Assembly: GCA_035236585.1 (NCBI GenBank)
Contig: CP141128.1
Span: 29,169,618-29,233,617, forward strand
DNA from: Warburgia ugandensis
Lineage: Eukaryota; Streptophyta; Magnoliopsida; Canellales; Canellaceae
DNA length: 64,000 nt
Direction of reading: 5' to 3'
Both the position numbers and the translations under genes were made by a program. The notes below the pieces were generated by a model that saw only the letters and a list, made by a program, of their open reading frames with translations, ran no database searches and was not told the origin of the DNA. Shown here in pieces: positions 23,831 through 36,172 of the stretch; the first letter of the stretch is position 1; every line of letters starts with the position of its first letter.

Positions 23831-24433
23831 TGTCCAATCAGTTAAAAACTTATCCGATCCTTGTGAAAATTCTAACCTAGGGGTTTTGGACCCTTCTGGA
23901 TCGATTGGTAAGTTCAGATTTTTCATCTGAGCATTAAATCATCCCGAATTGAAGGTTCTGTTGTTTACTTTATTTTTACCATTTTATTACCAAAATAAAA
24001 TTACAGTAGAATAAAATTTTCATAAAAATTAGTAAACATGTACAGAAAATATTTCCACCTACCTGATTGGAGAAAACTATTAGTTATATGGTCCAATTTA
24101 AGAGAATACCCTTTTGATGAAGATATGGCCCAAGATCCACCTTTCTTATGATTGACATTGTTTGAACCATTGGATCTCAAAATTTCTTTGCAGTTTCGTA
24201 GATAAGGTATGTTAGGATGTTTTGGATAGTGGAATTTGTGATATTAGATCGAGAACAGAGTGCCTAATTGATTTAAAGTCTTTTGTTCCAATTTAGAGAG
24301 AAAAAGAAAATGAAAAGAGGGTGATCTCTTGAGAGTTCTGGGTTTTAGGGATGGATTTAGGTTTAGATTTGCAGGAGAAGTGAAGAAAATTTCATAGGAT
24401 TTTTATGAACATTTTTGGAGGATTTTGGGGGTT

Positions 24434-24443
24434 GTATTTATAG
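24434..24443 (-). promoter_or_regulatory. TATA-like box in LTR2
   Basis: The minus strand reads CTATAAATAC, about 578 bp from the LTR 5' end. The equivalent site in LTR3 is 31632-31641 (CCATAAATAC). Probable core promoter. Confidence 0.5.
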
Positions 24444-25021
24444 GCATTTTGGTCTTCTTTCATGATGATATGCATTAATGATGGTTAATTTTTTATTATT
24501 AAATAAGCATTGGATCCTCCCATTCTCCACCTACTTTCCCAAGACTAGCTGGTATGGTTTGACCCATGATTTCACGTGGGCTGGCCATAGGATTCGTTTT
24601 TTGGGTCCCTTGTGGGCCCCACATGGTGTAAAAAGACCATTTTGCCCTTTATATATAAAAAAATTAGAATTTATTCCCATGATCTCAGAATTTAGCGTAC
24701 TTAGTGGCATTAGATTTGTATTTCTGAGTACATTCTAAATTTTGATGTCTTAGATTTTGATTTGTAGGTAAAATTACTATTTTACCCTTTTGTCCGAAAA
24801 ATGAAGAAAATTAAGCAATTTTCATTCGAATTCAGAATTTGTCGTGCTTACAGTCATTCTGAAGGGTTTGATAAGTTTAATTTCAATTGTCCATGTCTTA
24901 TTCTTTGATTATACTTTTATAAGAAGTGTACTATAAATAATCCTAATATTTCAGCCTGAAATTTCTGAAACTCAAACTTTATTAATTTTCTCAATCAATT
25001 ACAAAAATTGGGGTTACTACA

Positions 25022-25034
25022 ATCTTCCCCCTTA
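25022..25034 (-). other. Family-G polypurine tract
   Basis: The minus strand reads TAAGGGGGAAGAT directly before the TGTAG start of LTR2. It is preceded by 'gaggatgaaatt', a box typical of the 3' end of plant chromoviruses. Confidence 0.85.
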
Positions 25035-26585
25035 CAATAATTTCATCCTCAAAATTTGTAATACAACTCACTTAGGAGTTTTCACAATTCTTTCATAGCC
25101 TTACACATGTGGCCTTGCCACTTATGGAAATCCTATTTCCTTTCATTCCTTTCTCATACTACCTTCTTCTCAAAGGTTAAAATGCTCATCCATGACTAAC
25201 CTTACTAATGCGCTATATACTAAAGCTAGTCCTTGCTAGAATTTCCCAAAAAGGATACTTAATTTCCTCAACTATTATAGATATTTTGTCATTTAATCTC
25301 ATATAAGATTGAACATCTTCAAACTATCTTAAAATTTCTAACCACTTATTTGTCCAACAATTTGGATTCACAACTCATTCACAATCATCTTTAAACTTAA
25401 ATTTAACAACCAATATTTGTTTTCATTTCTCATGTTTTATTTCACCTTTCCTCAAAAATATATTTCCCCTTACTATATTTCTTAAATCTTTCAATATAAC
25501 CAACTCCATCATGTAGGTGGAATTAATATCTCTATTCATATTTAGCTCTTCATTTGCCTTGATCAATAAGATGTACTCCTCTTCATGATAATCAATGACT
25601 ATATTTTCCTAATCAATATTTCTCTTTGTTTTCATGTTCCATGACCATTTCACCATCTAATACCAAATGTACTTCTCTTTACGATAGTCCCAAAATTATT
25701 TTCAATAGCACCCAAGTTATCATATCAATTATTCTCTAATCCTTGAAAATCCTCTAGTGATAATTTCCACAATGATTTGTCATACCTTTATAATTTCTAA
25801 CTTGGTGATTTCATAATTGTTGTACCATATATAGGGCTATAATTTCTTTATTAGCCATATATCCTCATGGTTTAATTGTCTTTCTTAATAAATTTGGGAT
25901 CAATTTTTTAATTTTTTTCGTCCCTTTAACATATCTAACTCTCTTTTTCCTTTTCATTTTATTCTAATTTCAAAGATCATCTCTTCATGTTCTAAAATTT
26001 TATCATTTCTCCACTAAATCCTAATTTTGGAGAAAAATACTTGCTTAACTCCATACTCATATTTATTTCAAACTATTCTCATTTACAAATTTTGAAATTT
26101 CTCATCTATCTCCTTAAATTTCTTTCAAGCCATATCCTCATTATTTTGATGATTACTTCCTTTTGACTAATTTTCATAATACTATATATGTAGCAATTAT
26201 AACTCTTACACTTGTATTTATTTATATATTTTTTATTTTTTATTATCATATTTTCTAATTTATCACTTCTTTCTCTTTATTTCCATTCCTTCACTTAGTA
26301 ATGGTTATATGCATACTTTGCTTAATAATGGTTATATACATACTAGTATTAGTGTATTTTGTTTACACATATGTATGTTTACTCAGGACTTTGGGTTAAA
26401 CCTGAACATCATACCTTACATCTATTATAATTTTCCCTTATTGATTTCTATATCTTACTATTCCCTCTATTAGAATTCTTACCTAGTAAGTAGTATTTCT
26501 AGTCCTTTCACTAAGTAATACCTTCAATCACTGCATTGGATGGTCTAGCTTGGCCGTCAGTGATGGCGAATACCCTTCCTTGATG
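25035..26585 (-). mobile_element. Family-G interior between gag and PPT, non-coding
   Basis: This is about 1.55 kb of AT-rich sequence with no ORF of note. No trace of protease, RT, RNase H or integrase was seen. It is too short to have held a full pol, so pol was lost before or during the origin of this family. Confidence 0.75.
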
Positions 26586-27577
26586 TCAAGGGGCAATTTC
26601 TAGTTTTGCCTCCTTGACCGCCAATGGTTTGGTATAGTAGGTGGCGGTATGGCCATACTCCCCACAATTATGGCACTTGACTGGAAACCGTTGTGGTTGT
26701 TGTTGCATAGGTCGAGCACAGATATTGCCTTGGTGGAATTTTCTACATCTTGGACATGCTTGTCTATTTTGCCTTGGTGCATTGTTCCTTTGATTTCCTT
26801 GGGGCTTAAAATTGTTCCAAGGCCTTTTATTCTTCTAGAAAGGCCTTGGGTTATTGTTTCCTCCTCCACTAAACTTGGTAGTTTGACCCTTTTTGTATTC
26901 TTCTACAAACTTGGAAGCCATTTCCACACAGTCTGACAAGGTAGTGGGTTTAGTACCCAACACCTTTATTTTCAGCCCTGAGTGTATCCCTTCAATGAAT
27001 TGATTCACGGTGTGTGTTTCTGTGTTGCACACATTAGTCATGAATCTCCTTAATTGTGTGAACTTGTTATCATAGTCCACCACTGACATATTCCCTTGAC
27101 TTAGGTCCAAAAACTCTGTCAACTTTCTTTCTTGTACATGAGAAGGAAAATATTTATGGTTGAATACTTCCTTAAATTCCTCCCATGTAATATCTTCAGA
27201 ATTTGAGAAGAAGGTGTTGTTAGCTGATCTCCACCAAAATGTAGCTTCTTGTTTGAATAAGTAGGTGGCAAATTTCACCTTCAACTCTAGAGGAGTACGT
27301 AGTGCACTGAAAGTCTTTTCTACTTCATATATCCATTCCTCAGCCTTCTCAGCTTCACCCTTGCCATTATATACTGTAGTCATCTTTTGAAATCTCTCTA
27401 TCATTTTGTCAACTTTTTTTGGTGCTAATAGGGATTTTCCAACTTCTTCACTTGGTACAAGGGAAGATTGCCCTTGTACGTAGCTGGTGTTGGTGTTAGT
27501 GTAGTATGTCTCACTTCAGGCTGAGCCTGAGCCTGCATACTTTGAGTTGCCTTCCTTGTGATTCTCTTTGGTGGCAT
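26586..27577 (-). pseudogene. gag: Ty3/gypsy-type Gag, broken
   Basis: This is the capsid/nucleocapsid precursor of a Ty3/gypsy retrotransposon. The likely start is the ATG at 27577, about 116 bp after the PBS, opening with MPPKR as many plant Gags do. That frame stops at 27425. The main Gag body continues in another frame (27404-26838) through a retrotrans_gag-like domain with the motifs FATYLF and FWWRS and a WEEFKEVF stretch. An in-frame amber stop lies at 26835-26837, but the frame stays open after it to TGA at 26586. That tail holds two zinc knuckles: one intact (CPRC...H...C, 26718-26756) and one with its last cysteine changed to tyrosine (26634-26675). The early frame break is shared with the left unit. 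Function is presumed lost in this copy. Confidence 0.9.
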
Positions 27578-27693
27578 CTGCTCACAAACCAAAATTTCTA
27601 TCAATCCTTTATACTACTACTTCTATCTAAATCCAGACTTGGAGTATAATCTATCTTTTGGTCATATTTGTATTGTACTGTGACTGGATGAAT

Positions 27694-27706
27694 GGCTCTG
27701 ATACCA
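27694..27706 (-). other. Family-G primer-binding site, right unit
   Basis: The minus strand reads TGGTATCAGAGCC, two bases (gt) after LTR3. Confidence 0.9.
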
Positions 27707-27708
27707 AC

Positions 27709-30700
27709 TGTGACGACTAGAGTTTTTGTAACACATTTTGTAATGTATTTTGAAAGCCAGGGCCCTTAATAGTGTAAAAAAATTTCCTAAAACCCAAGTC
27801 ATCACTTCATACATAACATAAGTAGCATTTTTTGTACAAGATAAAATTCCATTGAAGGAATAGACTTTCATTAAATTCTAGAATCCATCCAGTGGTTCAT
27901 AGTGCAACCAAATCTATTACAATACTTGTCCAAATTACATAATCCAAAACTCAAGCTCACCATACAATAAAACTCTCAACAAAGCAAAATACATGTCTTC
28001 AAGGGTATACCTTGAAGATTATTCACTTCAAGTATTCTATTGTCTTCAGCTCCTAACTCTCCCTCACAGTATTTCAGATATTGCAACATTTACAATATGT
28101 CAACAAGCAATGCTTGGTAGGGGATTCAAGAAGCATAATAATTGACAATGTAATTCCAATACTTCATAATCCCATTATCCCTAAACATATTTATATCTCT
28201 ACTCATTACTTTGTAAGTTATGTACATCCATATACGTACATACTATACATGGGTAAATCAGTTAAAATTATGAAAGTAGTCAAATATCATTCCCAACTAA
28301 GTTGATCAATTCTCTCTATTATGAGAATTTAGTATTTCAGTTAACCTTACACTGGAAATTTCCCTTCTTGGGAAATATTAGTAATATACAATTACCTAGC
28401 ATTTCATTATGCTAAAACATAAGGCATTTCACTATGCCAATTCTCATATGCATCATAGTGCAAAATAATCAAAAGGGATACCATGCTGCAGTCTGATCCT
28501 TACTAGCACTCTCGGATAACTGCCCTGTTCACCACTGATACCACGGTGGAAAATATTATGTCACTGCCCACATGGGGGGACAGGACTTTCACAGTGGTGG
28601 CCTTCCCATAATTGCCTCACCCGACTTTTAGCCTCTCATAGGGCAAGGTATCATCAAATCATCAAATTTCAAGGAGCGGGTGGCCAAACCCTTATAATTC
28701 CTCTAGCATAGCATCCCCTTAGGCTTATGCCTATTAAAACAAACTCACAAGCCTCCAAGCTTGTATGTAAAATAGATTTCATACATATCAGACCATCTGT
28801 CTATTTACTTAGGGTTAAAATATCTTTTAATTCCCTATTCACTTATAGTCTAGTCCTTTGCCATTTTATATGTGTTTGGTTGGATCATAAGGTTTTCAAG
28901 GGATGCAATACAAGTATTAACATTACTCTTGTCAACATAAGGTCATGGGTTCAATCATGTATATCCCATGTAAATGCATTCATCAAATCCTCCTACCTTA
29001 GTGATCCCTCTCCCCAAATCTTCCATGATCCTAACTGATGTATATAATCTTTACATCCATACATTTTGTCAATATATACAAATTATGAACCATCCTATTG
29101 ATCACTAAATCTGATGTTTAGAATGATTTTTAGATCATTTATATCTAAGTGCTTTTCAATCTCTATGTCTTTTTGTGTCCATCTCCTTGATCTTGATCTT
29201 CATAGATCCATTGATTGACAATCCACACATGTTGATAAAGATCAAGGTCCTAAATCTTCTATCATCTAGTTCTTCTTTGATCTAAGTTTAGTTATTGGAT
29301 CATCCCTAAGGATGATCTTGGTTTTCTTCCTTGAATCATCTTTGATCAAGGGTTTCGATTATCTAATCTAATGAACTAGATTTGATCTATAACATGCATA
29401 CTAGCAATCATGAAAACTAAATACAATACAATATTCTTATTCTTATTGTTCTTGATCATTCAAGATCTAATGGATCTTGTTTGATCATCCTTATCTTACT
29501 TATAATTTTTATTAGGGTTAGATAATTTACTAACCTTTTATGATCTTAATATTATTATTCAACCAGTTAATGTTTTGTTGGTTGAAGGTAACTTATTTTC
29601 AGTTGAAGTCTAGACTGCTCCTCTTATTTCAAATTGGCTAAGGCTTACTAGCTGAATGGGTGAACACAAAGTGGTTACTTCAATCCTCATGTAAGGAGGC
29701 ATTTAGACCTCACAAACGTAAATGGAAGGTAGGGGACGACCGAGGCTCTATTAGATAACCCCCTTAACCGCTATGTTCAACATTCACTAGAGTGACCTTA
29801 GGTCAACCTTTCATAAGGTTCCTGTAAGCATGTTGACCCTAAGTACTCTTTGTAATTGATTTTAATTAAGTCCATGAATATTTACAATGTCATTCATGGG
29901 GTTTATTATTCTTCTAGTTTGGGCTAAGGATTTGATAATCCTTATATTGTCCTACTAACTATAGCCCTTACTAATGTTAAGTCAAAGTCATTCTTTCCTC
30001 TTATGTGTTCATGAAACTCTAATTTCCAATTAGATTACATTTTGGTGACTTATGCTCTTTATATCTCAACAACTACTTAACATTTGAGTCTACTAATAAA
30101 ATTTGACAACAATTAAGTCATAAACTTTTAAGCATAGTTCCAATATAAATTTAACAAACATTTATACTATCATTCTCCCTATGAATGTAACTTAACCTAA
30201 TGGAATAAAACTATACTTAAACTAGCATGTTCCTAAGTTAGAGTGGCATGAAATCCTACTAACTTGGTCCTAAGTTACACTTGCATAAAATCACACTATC
30301 ATGCCCCTAAGATAATTAAATCTATTAACCTATGATAACTATCTAATCACATGTCATGCTAAAGCCTAAAAGTTACACTCTCATGCTTTATAACATAAAT
30401 CATATTTAAAATACTATTTTCAATTAATATAAAATGAAACTAATTACATTAATATTTTTAGAAACCTTCACTTATGATCCAACCATCAGATCTTAGATCT
30501 TTTCCTTTTGATTAAGGGTTTTAGTTATATTTAGGGTGTTTTCTTTATTAAGGTTCAAAGATCATATTGATTCATTTTTGTCATAATCCATCCATGATCT
30601 CCTTAGATTTCATCATATCAACATCCATTCCATCCATCCCAAGGATCTGATCACACTTGATCTTATTGATCAAGTGGGTCCCTTTGTAATTTTTAGCATT

Positions 30701-32229
30701 TTTCCTTCCATAGTGGGTAAATCCATAAATATCTCTTAGATATGTCCAAATAAACCATTTAGATAACTTCATTCCAATGTTATATCATTATTAAAACATA
30801 TCTCCAAGATCTTATCATCTCAGATGTTGAAGATCTTGGCAATTGAAAACTTGATTCCTAAATACAGAAATTTGTATTATATATTTTCTCCATTTTATCA
30901 TTTCATAAGAAAATTGTAAGCTTTCCATAGCCTCTTTCCAATCTCGATTTGGAGTTCATATGACTCCAGAATTAGATCAGGAAGTTCACAGTCCATTCCT
31001 TGGGCCTAGATCTGATCTGAGCCCATTGGAATGGGCGGCCTAGATTAGTTGGGCAGAAATGAGCTGGGTGGAACGCTCAGTTCGTCGAGTGTGTCTGTCG
31101 TGAATGAGATACGGAAGCTCCCGCACAGGACGTCCATGGATGCGCGTGGGACGAGCAGAACGCTCGTCATCCCGAATTGAAGGTTCTATTGTTTACTTTA
31201 TTTTTACCATTTTATTACCAAAATAAAATTACAGTAGAATAAAAATTTCATTAAAAACTAGTAAACATGTACAAAAAGTATTTCCACCTACCTGATTGGA
31301 GAAAACTATTAGTTATATGGTCCAATTTAAGAGAATACCCTTTTGATGAAGATATGGCCCAAGATCCACCTTTCTTACAAATGCCATTGTTTGAACCGTT
31401 GGATCTCAAAATTTCTTTGGGGTTTTTGTAGATAAGGTATGTTGGGATGTTTTGGACGGTGGAATTTGTGATATTAGATCTAGAATAGAGTGCCTAATTG
31501 ATTTTAGGTCTCTTATTTCAATCTCTTGAGAGTTTTGGGTTTTAGGAGTTCGATCTAGGTCTAGATTTGCAGGGGAAGTGATAAAAAAATTTGTGGGATT
31601 TTTATGAACATTTTTGGAGGATTTTTGGGGTGTATTTATGGGCATTTTGGTCTTCTTTCATGATGATATGCATTAATGATGGTTAAATTTTTATTATTAA
31701 ATAAGCATTGGATTCTCCCATTCTCCACCTACTTCCCCAAGACCAGCTGGTATGGTTTGACCCATGATTTCATGTGGGCTGGCCATAGGATTCGTTTTTG
31801 AGTCCCTTGTGCGCCTCATGTGGGCCCCACATGGTGTAAAAAGACCATTTTGCCCTTTATATATAAAAAAAATTAGGATTTATTCCCATGATCTAGAAAT
31901 TGAGTGTACTTAGTGGCATTGGATTGTATTTCTCAGTACATTCTAAATTTTGATGTCTCAAATTTTTATTTTTAGGTAAAATTACTATTTTATCCTTTTG
32001 TCTAAAAACTGTAGAAAATTAAGGATTTTTCATTCGTATTCAGAATTTGTCGTGCTTACAGTCATTCTGAAGGGTTTGCTAAGTTTAATTTCAATTGTAC
32101 ATGTCTTATTCTTTGATTATACTTTTATAAGAAGTATACTCTAAATAATCCTAATATTTCTGCCCAAAATTTCTGAAACTCAAACTTTATTAATTTTCTC
32201 AATCAATTACAAAAAATGGGGTTATTACA
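27709..32229 (-). repeat. Family-G LTR3 (4521 bp)
   Basis: On the minus strand it runs from TGTAATAACCCC to GTCACA. It is the 5' LTR of the right unit. It differs from LTR2 mainly by a 292-bp deletion in the CpG-rich block (near 31167) and by CpG transitions in the remaining part of that block (31010-31165). Confidence 0.92.
31632..31641 (-). promoter_or_regulatory. TATA-like box in LTR3
   Basis: The minus strand reads CCATAAATAC. This is one base weaker than LTR2, at the equivalent position. Confidence 0.4.
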
Positions 32230-32234
32230 TCTTT
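32230..32234. repeat. Target-site duplication, right (family-G complex)
   Basis: tcttt, identical to 17800-17804. Confidence 0.85.
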
Positions 32235-34718
32235 GACCATACCTTACCTCTTTCCCTATTTATATTTTCCTGGTTCTATTTACTACTCACTTTCTCCTAA
32301 ACTTGACATTATCATATGTGTGCTCTTTAAAGTAAAAACTACTTGATCACAAGAAGTGTGCATGATGAAAATTTGAAATTCTCCTACAAGAAACTACTAA
32401 TTTTCATTTCCCTCTTTTCACTTCAGTTTCCCTAGCTCTTTGCATTTTCATGTGTGTACTCCATGAAGTAAAAACTATTTAGTTACAAGTAAGGGTGCGT
32501 GATGAAGATTTAAAATTCCCTACACTTTGCATTTTCATATGTATGCTCCTTAATGTAAAAATTACTTAGTTCCGAGTGTGCATAATGAAGAATTAAGATT
32601 TTTCTATACTTTGCATTGTCGTGTGTGTACTGCCTAAAAGTAAAAACTACCTCATCACAAGTGTGTGATAAAGAATCAAATTATACTTTGCATTCTCATG
32701 TGTGTGTTGCCCAAATGTAAAAAACTACCTAATCATAAGCGTGCTTAATAAAGGATTAAATTATATTACAATAAACCACCATTTAAATAAGAAATTAATG
32801 TTTCTAATTTACATCACTAGATTGTTGGCCAGTGATGATTTTGGTAATAAATGCATAACCTAATACAAAAAGAATGGTCTATGGGATATATAAAAGATAA
32901 CAATCTTGATTTATGGGAAACAAACACTACCTATGAAGGGTAGTATACTTTAAGAAAACAAGTGAATTGTATTTGTACCTTATTTCAAGAAAGAGTGTCG
33001 AATTATATATGTTGAAAGATCAGAACTGATATGTGAGGTGTGTAGGCAAATAACACATTCCATTAGTTATTTGATATGATGGACTTTCAATTATTCCACT
33101 AACTATTGATCGATCCTATGAATTTGTACTCTGATGATGAAGAGTATTTGTATATATATCTGAGGTTAAGAGAGATAAACCTTATTTGACAAATGAAGTG
33201 AGGAAATTCATTTGAATAGCATGTTAGAGGAGAACATACTAAACAATTATATTGTATGTAATGATGGAAATCTTTTAGTATCATTATGTAAAGTGAAATG
33301 ATACTATATTGGCATTATTTAAATATTTGATTGTGATTGCATAGCTAGTGCGATTTCAGTTGTCATTTGATGTTAGTGGTTTCATGTATGCATTTGAGAA
33401 ACACTGAATGTGTTATTTCTGTTTTTGAACCTTAATACACCAAAGGGTGTAAGTTTAGTTATTATAATTTGAATCATATGTGTTATCTCTAGTATTGGTA
33501 CTTGTATGTTTGTATCTATATTTAAGTTAAAGATGAATGTTTATGAGTATCCGAATGTAAGGTTGTATATTGTAGCGAAATGGAATATGAATACTTCAGT
33601 TATGTTCTTTGATTTAAATGACTATCTCTTTAGGTTGGATTCATATGTAGAAATGGATGAGTGATTATGAAAAGTCTATTCATTGTTATGCTTGAAATGT
33701 TATGATTGAATTGATATTCTATATTAAAAGATTGTTTAGAGAAATGAAAGAGTCAGTTGTCTGGATGTATGTTGAGGTAATAGAAAATTATGTGGGCAAA
33801 GGCTATGATGATATAATTAAATTAAGATTCATTGCAGTGATTAGATTTTTAATTTGTAGTTGGGATTGTAAATTTTCATATTTCTAAATCAATGCAAATT
33901 GGAGTGGATTTTGAAGGAAGATGGTGGATGATGCGAAAGTCTTCCATTATTTATGATTGCAATGGTGATGAATGTGGAGTTAAACATTTATCGATTGAGG
34001 ATATTGTAATGTATTTTCATTATACTGTTGAAGGATATGATATTGTGATTGAAGTTGTAGAGATGCGTAAGAAAATTTTATTCTACTTAAGTTTGTATAT
34101 CAGAATGATATGTGGGATGAATAATTAATTTTACTTTTGTGAATGATACAGAGGATACTTTGCCGAAATTTTGTTAGAAATATGATACTTGAAATTTAGA
34201 TGATAAGAATTTTTATAAGGTTAGAATTGGTTAAATACATGCAAATAGGATCATGATTGAGTGAGAAGTGTATATTAACTGTCTGAAGTTAGTATAAAGA
34301 GTTATATGGATAAGAAAATAGAAAGGTTGAGTTGGGAATAATGATTATGGGGTTTAGGAATCATTACAATCAAAGAATTTTGAAAGTTGAAATAAAAGAA
34401 CTTAGTCAGAAATTTATTATTTTGATGGATTATCAAGTAAAGGTTGTTATTAGAGTACATTGTGAAAGTGATTCTATTGCTTGTTGCAGATAGAAAAGTT
34501 GTTTTATTATGTGACAGAATATATAGTTTAAGTTGAAAATCATTCATGTTTTGAGGATTGATGTCTTATTGAAGTAATTATATGACTTTAAATTTACAAT
34601 GAGATGAGAATATTATTAGAGTTGTTGGAAAGATATCATGAAAAAAAATTCTAAGATGAAATTCTCTAGGTAGGGAAGAATGTAATGACCCTAAAAATTT
34701 GGAGGACGAAATTTCGTT
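32235..34718 (+). mobile_element. Family-O interior, right part
   Basis: This is the continuation of the family-O interior after the nested insertion. It holds a minisatellite-like array (32305-32770), then AT-rich sequence with only short ORFs of up to 81 codons, none recognised. It ends in a tandem duplication of the PPT/LTR-start edge. Confidence 0.7.
32305..32770 (+). repeat. Degenerate tandem repeat, about five units of 77-134 bp
   Basis: Each unit carries 'gcatt(t/g/c)tc(a/g)t(a/g)tgtgt', then 'aaagtaaaaactacct', then 'cacaag..gtg', then 'gatgaag'. Units begin near 32307, 32441, 32529, 32612 and 32689. The first unit is longer because of extra sequence before the second. Confidence 0.8.
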
Positions 34719-34750
34719 GAGGGAAGATTGTAACAACCCCAAAATTTTAC
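34655..34750 (+). repeat. 48-bp tandem duplication of the PPT/LTR edge
   Basis: A gatgaaatt - tagggaaga - TGTAATGACCC series (LTR-start-like TG at 34681) is followed 48 bp later by gacgaaatt - gagggaaga - TGTAACAACCC. The second TG (34729) is the LTR start by comparison with the 5' LTR. Confidence 0.75.
34719..34728 (+). other. Family-O polypurine tract
   Basis: gagggaagat directly precedes the 3' LTR. Confidence 0.8.
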
Positions 34751-36172
34751 TCTTCCATGATCTAGTTATGAGATTTCAAGAATTATATATTTTAATAGGA
34801 TAATAATTTGGAATTTAAACTAAAACCATTAGATAGTTCTTATAAAATGGAATCCGACAAGCCAAAGAACGCTGAAAATGGAGTCCGGATGAAGAAGTTA
34901 TGGGACTTCGAAGTTACAGCTATTTTGGTAATTAAAACTTAGAACATGAGAATTGAAATTACTAAATTTGAATTCTCCTCATCGATACAAATCCAAACAC
35001 ACTAAGTTTGCTGAAATTGGGGTAGGACGAATAAACGGTAATTTTCTTACAAAAGGGTATTTTTGTAATTTCACTATGTGGGCCCCACGTGCAAAATTCC
35101 ATGGTCCAGTAGTAGAGGGGCTTCAAAAAACAAATCATGAGTGGAGGTCACACATGTGACTAAAATGATGATGTTTCATAAGGGAAAAACATCATTAACA
35201 TAAGCTAAATTAAAATGAAAAAGAAATAATTTATAATATGTAAAAGGAGGGGGCCATATTAATATTGGCACCCCCTTTTCTTGAGACTTTGCAAAAGAAA
35301 GAACAGATCCCATGATCTATTCTTCTAGCCTTGAAACCCTACACCAGCAACCCCAAATTGGATGCTAAAACCCCCTCTGATTGGATTCCCCTTCCATCTC
35401 CGATCATCCCCTCTCTTGTCGGATAATTTCTCTCCCTACTACTCCATTCCCTTCTTCCTTCATTCTTCCCTCTCTGACTTAGCCTGATCCAGTCAACCAC
35501 GCAGATGTCTTCTCCATCTCTGGTCACCTGGGCTGCCTTTCACCTGCATCTTGCCCTTTTCCCCAACACGGGTCACCATCTCTCTATCCTTCACTCCTCT
35601 GGTCAGCCACCCGTGGAAACCCGTTTGCCTCTATTTCTCTCAGGTTCAGTTCTTGGCGACCCTGGTGGTGATTGATCTAGGGCCATTGGCCACCTACGGT
35701 CTAAAAACCTCTCTTCTTCTCTCCCCCTCTATCTCGCCCCCTTTTAGCCAGTGTTGCCTGACTAAAGTGCTAGTCCAGTAGTCTCTGCCCCCTTCTCTCT
35801 CACTCTCTCCTCCCCTTTCTCACTCAATTTTCCTCTTTTTTCTTCTATTTTGCTTTCTAGTTGAGCATTAGAGTAGATGTCATCCATTGTTATAATCAAT
35901 TCTTGGAGATCCAACACATCCACATAATCTTATTTTCGCTCCTTACCGAGAGTGACTTTGATGGATTAGAAATTTTGTGGCCACCATGGGGGATTTAGTG
36001 TAATGAATTTGAGCGGATTACTAGATTTTTGTTTTGAATGGATTGCATTTGATGTTTTTGTTGAATGATTCAAAGTGGATTGGTAATTATTACATCAGCT
36101 ATTGGTTGATTATTTCTAAATTGGGTTCTTGGAACTAGGGTGTTGGGGGATTATGACCGTAAAGTGGACTGA

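Larger units (their letters stand above)
20179..25021 (-). repeat. Family-G LTR2 (4843 bp)
   Basis: On the minus strand it runs from TGTAGTAACCCC to GTCACA. It serves as 3' LTR of the right unit (with the PPT beside it) and 5' LTR of the left unit (with a PBS beside it). It is very similar to LTR3: 90 consecutive bases at 20251-20340 equal 27781-27870. A plus-strand 128-codon ORF here and in LTR1 is antisense to the element and frame-broken in LTR3, so it is not called a gene. Confidence 0.92.
17805..32229 (-). mobile_element. Family-G retrotransposon complex (LTR fragment-int-LTR-int-LTR)
   Basis: This is a minus-strand non-autonomous LTR retrotransposon in tandem form. From right to left it comprises LTR3 (27709-32229), a PBS, a gag pseudogene, non-coding interior, a PPT, and LTR2 (20179-25021). 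A second PBS and gag start (19831-20178) and an LTR fragment (17805-19830) follow. The LTR-plus-interior period is exactly 7530 bp. tcttt flanks the whole complex. LTR2-LTR3 alone lacks a target duplication (ccaat against tcttt), so the three-LTR structure behaves as one insertion. There is no pol. LTRs of 4.5-4.8 kb with a gag-only interior fit the TR-GAG class. Confidence 0.9.
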
